A model generated the notes under the pieces. That model was not told the origin of the DNA and made no database searches. It worked only from the letters and a program-made list of their open reading frames with translations. The translations under genes and the position numbers were made by a program. From contig QMPG01000218.1 of assembly GCA_003648455.1 (NCBI GenBank), positions 1 to 5,744 on the forward strand: DNA of 5,744 nt, given 5' to 3'. Every line of letters begins with the position of its first letter. Positions within the stretch are counted from its first letter, which is position 1. Positions 1 to 5,744 of this stretch are shown here, in pieces. The DNA comes from Bacteroidota bacterium. Its GTDB lineage: Bacteria > Bacteroidota > Bacteroidia > Bacteroidales > B39-G9.

Positions 1-3000
1 AATATACTTACTGAAACTGGTTTCTTGGATTTATCATCAACCGTTAATCCGGTGTTGGAATTTTGGCATATAGCCAAGTCAGAAGGAGGTTACGATAAAT
101 GTTATATACAAATTTCAACCGATGGCGGTTCAACTTTTGTAAGTCTTCCTTCGACAACCTATTTTGGGAGCGCATCCAACTACGATTCACGCGGATACTT
201 TGATGAAGACAGTTACTCAACATGGGGAACAGGAAGCCAAACCCCTGACAACACCTGGTGGAAAAAAGAGCTGTTTGAGCTTAAAAACTACAAAACTGCA
301 AACGTTCAAATTCGTTTCCAGTTTACTTCCGACGGATCAGTTACTCGTAGCGGTTGGTATATCGATGATATTCATATTTTTGATTATCAATGTACAGCTC
401 CTTCGGCACTAAGCGAAAATAATATTGACTTCTTAAAAGCTGACCTACATTGGACAGATAATGTTGCCGACACTTGGAATTTACGTGTGGTAGATGCTGG
501 AACAGATACTACCGGAGAAGCGTATGTAACCACAACCTCAAAAACCGTTAGCCTCAATACGCTTCAGGTTGGAACTTTATACGACTGGTATGTTCGTTCG
601 GTATGTTATAACGGTTCTCATTCGGACTGGACTGTCAAACGAACCTTTCAAACCGAATCTAATCCCAACACAATAACTTCCTATCCTTATACCGAAAGCT
701 TTGAGAGCAGTATTGGTGATTGGCATCAGTTTGCTTTCGACGATTTGGATTTTACCAGACAAAGCGGCTCGACACCAACAGTTAGCACAGGTCCATCCTC
801 TGCTTATGACGGTTCGTATTACCTTTATCTCGAATCAACAAATAATTTTCAAAAAGAGGCAAATCTTGTTTTAGAATTTGACTTTTCAGGAGTTACTATA
901 CCTCAATTTTCGTTTTATTATAACATGAACGGTTATTACATGGGTACGTTACAGATATTGGCTACCACCGATAATGGAGCCAACTGGACGGAACTTTGGA
1001 CAAAAACCGGTGACAGAGGAAGCGACTGGCATCAAAAAATGCTCTATTTGAAAAATTATGGCGGAAATAGCCATGTAATTATTAAAATAAAGGGCACTAC
1101 TGGTTACGAAACTTCCGACATGGCCATCGATAAAATTGATGTAAGAGAAGCACCTGCATGTTTACCTCCCGAAGCACAAAATGAAAGCAGTTATACCACC
1201 ACTTCGGTTAGTTTAAACTGGACGGAAAACGGTAGCGCTACTTCGTGGGATATTGAGTATGGCAGCGAAGGATTTACACAAGGGCAGGGTACTACAATAA
1301 ACACAGGATCAAAACCATATGGATTAAGTGGTTTGGCTGCCAACACCCGTTATGATTGGTATGTACGGGCTGATTGTGGAAGTGGCAGCAAAAGTGATTG
1401 GGTGGGCTCACATACCTTTTTTACCTCTTCACCAGCTGTAGCAACGCCCTTTTTTGAAAGTTTTGATACGGAAACATCACCGGCATTGCCTGTTGGCGCA
1501 CGATTAGAAAATACTAACGATGATTTTGTAACATGGAAGGCTAGTACTTCGTCTCCTTTTTCGGGCAATAACTCGTTGCGTATTGGTGCTAATGGCATGG
1601 TTGATATGGACGACTGGTTTTTTACTCCAGGAATACAACTTATGGGAAATACCGAATACGAGCTTGGATTTATGTACCAATCGGGATGGGACGAAGAACT
1701 GGAAATAAAATACGGTTCTGAAGCATCTTCTATAGGAATGACTAACATGATAAACAGCTCTGTTACCGAAGCTTCTTCGGGTTATGAACTACGATACGAA
1801 TCGTTTACTCCTTCTTCAACAGGAACCTATTATTTCGGTTTTCATGACCTGAGTTACAGCGATGGAGATACCATACACCTCGACGATTTGTACATTACGG
1901 TTAAAAACAGCGGATCAGTTTTATGGAACGGCAGTGTTGACGAAAATTGGTGGAACGGCAGCAACTGGGATGGCGGTAATCCGCCTTCAGGCTATACTGA
2001 TGCTGTTATTCCCACTGGAAAACCACATTATCCGGTTGTTTCGCATCTGGCACCAGCCAATACTTTCACAGTAGAAACAACGGCATCGGCTGCAGGTTCC
2101 ATTATTTTCAACGATAGTAAGTTCCTGCAACTTTCTGTTGGAAGCACACCTGTTTTTGAGCGTTATTTTACAGCTTGGACTAATGCCCTTCACGGATGGC
2201 ACTTTATCGCTTCACCTGTAAAAAACCAGAATATTCAACCCGGTTTTGTATCTAACCCACCCACAGTGAACGAAGATTTCTACCAGTGGGATGAAACAAA
2301 CAGTGTTTGGGTAAATAGTAAAAACAGTCAGGGAGCTTGGAATTCATCGTTTGAAACAACTTTCCAAACCGGAAAAGGATATTTTATTGCGTCTGGTATT
2401 AACTTAACAAGATCCTTTATTGGCGAACCCGGTTTTGAAGACAACACGATTAGCGGACTTACTTATACAACTTCTCAATCATCACCCGGATGGCACCTGC
2501 TCGGCAATCCCTATCCCAGTGCATTATACTGGAACAAAACCAATTGGAGTTTAATAAATATTGATCCCATAGCTAAAATATGGAAAGAAGAAAGTGCTAG
2601 CTATGTGGATGTCTCTTCTGGAACAGGCGTTATACCTGCCATGCAAGGATTCATGGTTCATGTTAATACAGCAACGGGATCGCTTGTTATCGATGCTTCC
2701 GACCGTACTAACATTACCTCAAACTGGTTAAAAGAAACTCTGGCTAACACCATTAAATTTACGGTTTTCGATACAGAACAAAATACAGCTCAGGAAAGTA
2801 TTATAAAAATCATTCCGGATGCCACTACTGGATTTGATATTCAATACGATGCTGAATTTTTACCCGGTTATGCCCCACAGTTTTATTCGATAGCCGACGA
2901 TAAAAAATTATCAACAAATACGCTGCCTGCTCTTTCGCAAACAGAGTTTGTTTCTTTTGGCTTTGTTAAGAACAGTGCTTCAAACTACTATTTTAAGGCT

Positions 3001-3402
3001 GAAAATATTTCTGATTTAATACCAGAAACCAACATCTATTTAACAGACAACAAATCTGGGAAAACTCAACTTTTAAATCAAAATCCGGTTTATTATTTTA
3101 TTTCCGAAGACGGGGATGCCGAACAACGGTTTTCACTTCATTTTTCTCCTGTAGGTATTAATGAAACGGAATGCATTAACTCAATACATGCTTTTAACAA
3201 TCGGGGAACTGTTGTCGTTAAAACTGAAGATCCTGTTACCGCCGATATTTTTATTTACAACGTCAGTGGGCAGTTGTTAACTATGGTAACCATGCAGCAC
3301 ACAACTTCTAAACTCATTAATATGAAAGGATTTAAAGGCATTGCCATTGTAAGAGTAGTGGATTTCGAACAAGTTTATACTACCAAATTATATATTAATT
3401 AA
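1..3402 (+). CDS. Large T9SS-secreted multidomain adhesin-like protein, 5'-truncated by window
   Basis: The frame is open from base 1, so the true start and any signal peptide or catalytic domain lie upstream; 1133 residues are visible. Numbering from base 1, the domains are: the end of a MAM/jelly-roll-like beta-sandwich (1-128, ending in a GWYIDDI motif); a fibronectin III-like domain (131-218); a second MAM-like domain (about 228-381); a second fibronectin III-like domain (387-475); a cleaved-adhesin/MAM-like domain (about 482-635, ending HLDDLYI); a Trp/Asn/Gly-rich segment (640-680); a duplicated GWH...P region (732-890); and a C-terminal type A T9SS sorting domain (about 1058-1133, with IYNVSGQLL and an ending in TTKLYIN). 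T9SS substrates of this kind cross the outer membrane and are released or anchored at the surface. Adhesion or carbohydrate/protein binding is inferred; the missing N-terminus could hold a peptidase or other enzyme. It is probably the first visible gene of an operon with the next three. Confidence 0.9.
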   Translation, partial: NILTETGFLDLSSTVNPVLEFWHIAKSEGGYDKCYIQISTDGGSTFVSLPSTTYFGSASNYDSRGYFDEDSYSTWGTGSQTPDNTWWKKELFELKNYKTANVQIRFQFTSDGSVTRSGWYIDDIHIFDYQCTAPSALSENNIDFLKADLHWTDNVADTWNLRVVDAGTDTTGEAYVTTTSKTVSLNTLQVGTLYDWYVRSVCYNGSHSDWTVKRTFQTESNPNTITSYPYTESFESSIGDWHQFAFDDLDFTRQSGSTPTVSTGPSSAYDGSYYLYLESTNNFQKEANLVLEFDFSGVTIPQFSFYYNMNGYYMGTLQILATTDNGANWTELWTKTGDRGSDWHQKMLYLKNYGGNSHVIIKIKGTTGYETSDMAIDKIDVREAPACLPPEAQNESSYTTTSVSLNWTENGSATSWDIEYGSEGFTQGQGTTINTGSKPYGLSGLAANTRYDWYVRADCGSGSKSDWVGSHTFFTSSPAVATPFFESFDTETSPALPVGARLENTNDDFVTWKASTSSPFSGNNSLRIGANGMVDMDDWFFTPGIQLMGNTEYELGFMYQSGWDEELEIKYGSEASSIGMTNMINSSVTEASSGYELRYESFTPSSTGTYYFGFHDLSYSDGDTIHLDDLYITVKNSGSVLWNGSVDENWWNGSNWDGGNPPSGYTDAVIPTGKPHYPVVSHLAPANTFTVETTASAAGSIIFNDSKFLQLSVGSTPVFERYFTAWTNALHGWHFIASPVKNQNIQPGFVSNPPTVNEDFYQWDETNSVWVNSKNSQGAWNSSFETTFQTGKGYFIASGINLTRSFIGEPGFEDNTISGLTYTTSQSSPGWHLLGNPYPSALYWNKTNWSLINIDPIAKIWKEESASYVDVSSGTGVIPAMQGFMVHVNTATGSLVIDASDRTNITSNWLKETLANTIKFTVFDTEQNTAQESIIKIIPDATTGFDIQYDAEFLPGYAPQFYSIADDKKLSTNTLPALSQTEFVSFGFVKNSASNYYFKAENISDLIPETNIYLTDNKSGKTQLLNQNPVYYFISEDGDAEQRFSLHFSPVGINETECINSIHAFNNRGTVVVKTEDPVTADIFIYNVSGQLLTMVTMQHTTSKLINMKGFKGIAIVRVVDFEQVYTTKLYIN

Positions 3403-3415
3403 AAACATCATAACA

Positions 3416-3661
3416 ATGAAAAAATTACTCGTAATAGCATTAACTATCTTTATGTCATTTACATTTACTACTGTTTTTTGTCAGGATCCTCCGCCGCCGC
3501 CTTCTGGTGGACACAGTCAAAATGGAAATCAAAATGGAGGTAATGCACCGCTTGGAGAAGGACTGTTCACACTGTTAACTTTGGGTATTATGTATGGTGG
3601 AATAAAATTGAAATCGCATCAAAAAAATATTTCCAATAAAAAGAAACAGAATGACTATTAA
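3416..3661 (+). CDS. Small secreted Pro/Gly-rich protein with C-terminal membrane/sorting-like tail (PID-CTERM-like)
   Basis: This 81-residue protein starts with a clear signal peptide (KK followed by a hydrophobic core), with likely cleavage after Cys22 and before Gln23. The residue before Cys22 is Phe, so this is not a lipobox. A proline run (25-29) and a Gly/Asn/Gln/Ser-rich linker (30-43) follow. Next come the motif APLGEGL (44-50), a hydrophobic segment to about residue 62 (LLTLG, then YGG), and a lysine-rich tail (64-77). The layout of short motif, hydrophobic helix and basic tail resembles bacterial C-terminal sorting signals. I recall a family of short Bacteroidota proteins with a related PIDGGL...YGAKK tail (named PID-CTERM in NCBI annotation); assignment to it is by memory and not tested. 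The gene begins 13 bases after the T9SS gene and its end overlaps the next start by 11 bases, indicating cotranscription. Its function is unknown. A plain single-pass membrane protein is the alternative reading. Confidence 0.82.
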   Translation: MKKLLVIALTIFMSFTFTTVFCQDPPPPPSGGHSQNGNQNGGNAPLGEGLFTLLTLGIMYGGIKLKSHQKNISNKKKQNDY

Positions 3662-4262
3662 AACTGCTATTGCTTTTTGTTTAACTGTGTTTATAATTTC
3701 AGATACTGTTGCCCAGAATGCTGATATGTCTTATAACAAAATTACTGTCAGCCTTTCATACTATGGTAATATGCTGATTAAACCGGGTGTTAAAGCAGGT
3801 GTAGAGTATGTAGTGAATCAAAAAAAGTGTTTTAAAAAGAATAAGAGAAAATCAATAACAGATCTAATTGTAAAGCAGTTGATCGTGGCGGGCGACATAG
3901 GCTTTTTTTGGCATCCGCACAGCCATATTGCAGTTTTTAATTATTACACCTTAAATTATCGGATTGTAAAACCATCTAAACGAAGTATTAATACAATAGG
4001 ACTCGGACCTGGAGTTTACCGTTCCGTGTATCCCAAAACTTATGAGGTGGATAATATGAATAATGTTAAATCGGTTTCATGGGCAGGAAGAACTTATTTT
4101 GCTCCGGTTGTAGTTCTCGGAACCGGCAAGATGATAAATCATTATTGGATACAGTCGTGGCATTTTAATACCAACATTATGGTATTGTTTAACTACAACA
4201 CTGGTTTTGTGCCATTACTGAGTTTCGATATCGGGCTGAATTTTAAATTTAATAAAAAATAA
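3651..4262 (+). CDS. Probable small outer-membrane beta-barrel protein
   Basis: The 203-residue product starts at an ATG lying within the last 11 bases of the preceding gene. This start is favoured because it gives a complete signal peptide (residues 1-21) with a Val-Ala|Gln cleavage site typical of Bacteroidota. The mature part has alternating polar/hydrophobic strands with many Tyr, Phe, Trp and Gly: ITVSLSYYG (31-39), VKAGVEYVV (47-55), GDIGFFW (81-87), INTIGLGPGVYRSVY (113-127), YFAPVVVLG (149-157), and a final strand FDIGLNFKF (192-200). The end, an aromatic residue followed by NKK, is close to the usual barrel C-terminus. Residues 58-67 contain seven Lys/Arg, probably a turn or loop. 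No named family is recognised. A role as surface channel, anchor or scaffold for neighbouring secreted proteins is inferred from context only. Confidence 0.85.
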   Translation: MTIKTAIAFCLTVFIISDTVAQNADMSYNKITVSLSYYGNMLIKPGVKAGVEYVVNQKKCFKKNKRKSITDLIVKQLIVAGDIGFFWHPHSHIAVFNYYTLNYRIVKPSKRSINTIGLGPGVYRSVYPKTYEVDNMNNVKSVSWAGRTYFAPVVVLGTGKMINHYWIQSWHFNTNIMVLFNYNTGFVPLLSFDIGLNFKFNKK

Positions 4263-4268
4263 ATAACT

Positions 4269-5345
4269 ATGCTGAAAACAATTCAACCTGTACATTTTAT
4301 TATAAGTTTTACTATACTTTTCTATGCTCTGTTTTTTGCATCAGGGTGTAAAAAAGAAGATAACAATAATATATCGGATATTTTTTATGTACGACACGCT
4401 GGTGCAGACATTCCGGCTTACCTTTACGGAAGCAAACAAAATAATGTTTTTATCATTACGCTGCATGGTGGACCCGGCGACAATGGTTTGGAAATGAGGC
4501 AGGGCAATGCGGCAGCAGAACTAGAAAAACGATACGTTATGGTTTATTGGGACCAACGGGGACAAGGTCTTTCGGAAGGAAAATTTTCAGCGAACGATAT
4601 CACCATCGACCTGATGGCAGAAGACCTGCAAGCTCTTATTTTAGTGCTAAAACATAAATACGGTAACAATATAAAACTCTTTTTACTTGGGCACAGCTGG
4701 GGTGGCGAACTTGGAACCGCTTTTTTGCTTAAAAACAACTATCAGCATCAATTAAAAGGATGGATAGAGGTGGATGGGGCATATGACATTCCAAAAGTAA
4801 ATATTGAAGTGGTTGGTAAAATCATAAAAGATGGAAATGAACAAATTAACCTAGGAAACAGTACAGAAAAGTGGGAAGAACTTATAGAACAGGTAAAAAA
4901 TATTGACACTAACAACATTTCAATCACCGAAGGGAGAGAGCTTAATAAAAAAGCCCGTATTGCCCAAAAATACTTGTTTAAAGATGACATCACTCAAAAG
5001 CCTCAATCGGTTACATGGCGTGATGCAGGCATTTTCTACCATGAGGATTTTCTTACTGCTGCTGTATCGGGGAGCTGGTTTTACGTTTTAAATAATTCGT
5101 TTTACAACGAAATTGAAACAGCATCTTACTCCGACAAACTTTGCAAAATAACCATCCCCACGCTGCTGTTATGGGGAAAATACGATTTTATCGTACCTCC
5201 TGCACTTGGTCGCAACGCTTTTAAATTGACAGGATCTGAGGATAAAAAACTGGTTATTTTCAACAAGAGCAGTCATTCGCCCATGAATAACCAACCAGAA
5301 GAGTTTGTTGATGAGATAATACAATTTGTTGAAGGGCATCAATAG
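4269..5345 (+). CDS. Lipoprotein alpha/beta-fold hydrolase (S33 prolyl aminopeptidase-like), probably surface-exposed
   Basis: The 358-residue product has a hydrophobic signal ending in the lipobox-like Ala-Ser-Gly-Cys, with Cys27 the predicted lipidated residue. Residues 28-31 (KKED) fit the X-K-(D/E)2 lipoprotein export signal described in Capnocytophaga/Flavobacterium, which directs lipoproteins to the outer face of the outer membrane. The enzyme part is a complete alpha/beta hydrolase: oxyanion-hole motif HGGPG (66-70), strand and turn YWDQRGQGLS (93-102), nucleophile elbow GHSWGG with Ser143, a helical cap (about 175-285), then Asp306 (GKYDFIVP) and His336 (SSHSP). HGGPG and DQRG are typical of peptidase family S33 (proline iminopeptidase-like), but many esterases and lactonases share them, so the substrate is unknown. 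The gene starts 6 bases after the barrel gene with no room for a promoter, making it probably the last gene of the operon. The reading frame is intact. Confidence 0.93.
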   Translation: MLKTIQPVHFIISFTILFYALFFASGCKKEDNNNISDIFYVRHAGADIPAYLYGSKQNNVFIITLHGGPGDNGLEMRQGNAAAELEKRYVMVYWDQRGQGLSEGKFSANDITIDLMAEDLQALILVLKHKYGNNIKLFLLGHSWGGELGTAFLLKNNYQHQLKGWIEVDGAYDIPKVNIEVVGKIIKDGNEQINLGNSTEKWEELIEQVKNIDTNNISITEGRELNKKARIAQKYLFKDDITQKPQSVTWRDAGIFYHEDFLTAAVSGSWFYVLNNSFYNEIETASYSDKLCKITIPTLLLWGKYDFIVPPALGRNAFKLTGSEDKKLVIFNKSSHSPMNNQPEEFVDEIIQFVEGHQ

Positions 5346-5409
5346 CATCTGCGCTAAATCAATACTAATGCACATTATGACTTCTCGCTACAAATATACT
5401 TGCGGATTT

Positions 5410-5744
<335 letters not shown>

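Noticed and set aside
25..27. TTG codon as start of the large first protein
   Set aside because: The frame continues without a stop back to base 1, and the residues before it fit the same beta-sandwich domain. There is no signal peptide after this codon. The gene is simply cut by the window edge.
1350..1748. 132-codon open frame on the minus strand
   Set aside because: It lies wholly inside the conserved FN3 and cleaved-adhesin-like domains of the + strand gene, has no recognisable domain or signal, and is best explained as a shadow frame.
4260..4271. In-frame arrangement of the barrel stop and hydrolase start as a possible readthrough fusion
   Set aside because: Both genes share a reading frame, but the downstream protein has its own signal peptide and lipobox, so separate translation is the clear reading.
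5343..5356. TAGC...GCTA hairpin right at the hydrolase stop codon as a terminator
   Set aside because: The stem is only four base pairs and no T-run follows. It is too weak to call.
5169..5375. 68-codon minus-strand frame running past the hydrolase stop
   Set aside because: Most of it is antisense to the Asp306/His336 catalytic region. Its product has no recognisable features, and no promoter or start context supports it.
5391..5398. CAAATATA, which reads TATATTTG on the minus strand and so resembles a -7 element
   Set aside because: There is no TTG-type -33 box at suitable spacing and no minus-strand gene for it to drive. AT-rich intergenic DNA gives such matches by chance.

Overview
The window looks like chromosome from a Bacteroidota (Bacteroidetes) bacterium, probably near the Bacteroidales/Marinilabiliales or related marine or gut lineages. 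The evidence is a type IX secretion (T9SS) type A C-terminal sorting domain, A-rich leaders without Shine-Dalgarno sequences, Ala-Gln signal peptidase sites, a lipoprotein with a Bacteroidota-style acidic/lysine surface-export motif, and a TAnnTTTG -7 promoter element. Base composition is moderately AT-rich throughout. By eye I see no compositional break, mobile element, RNA gene or CRISPR array. All genes are on the + strand.

Bases 1-3402 hold the 3' part of a very large secreted multidomain protein whose start lies outside the window. It carries beta-sandwich (MAM-like) and fibronectin type III modules in alternation, a cleaved-adhesin-like domain, a Trp-rich region with an internal duplication, and a T9SS sorting domain. 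Three short-spaced genes follow: an 81-residue proline/glycine-rich protein with a C-terminal hydrophobic segment and basic tail (3416-3661), a 203-residue probable outer-membrane beta-barrel overlapping it by 11 bases (3651-4262), and a lipoprotein alpha/beta hydrolase with an intact Ser-Asp-His triad (4269-5345). The spacings (13, -11 and 6 bases) suggest one transcription unit whose promoter lies upstream of the window.

A 111-base gap (5346-5456) separates this unit from the 5' end of glycerol kinase, glpK (5457 to the window end). The gap holds a candidate sigma-ABfr-type -7 element and an 8-base inverted repeat touching it, so glpK is probably transcribed on its own.

All four products of the putative operon are predicted to go to the envelope or cell surface: a T9SS-exported adhesin-like protein, a possible membrane-anchored small protein, an outer-membrane barrel and a probably surface-exposed hydrolase. 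A joint surface function is plausible, but it is an inference from gene order only. The least familiar element is the small protein with its sorting-signal-like tail.
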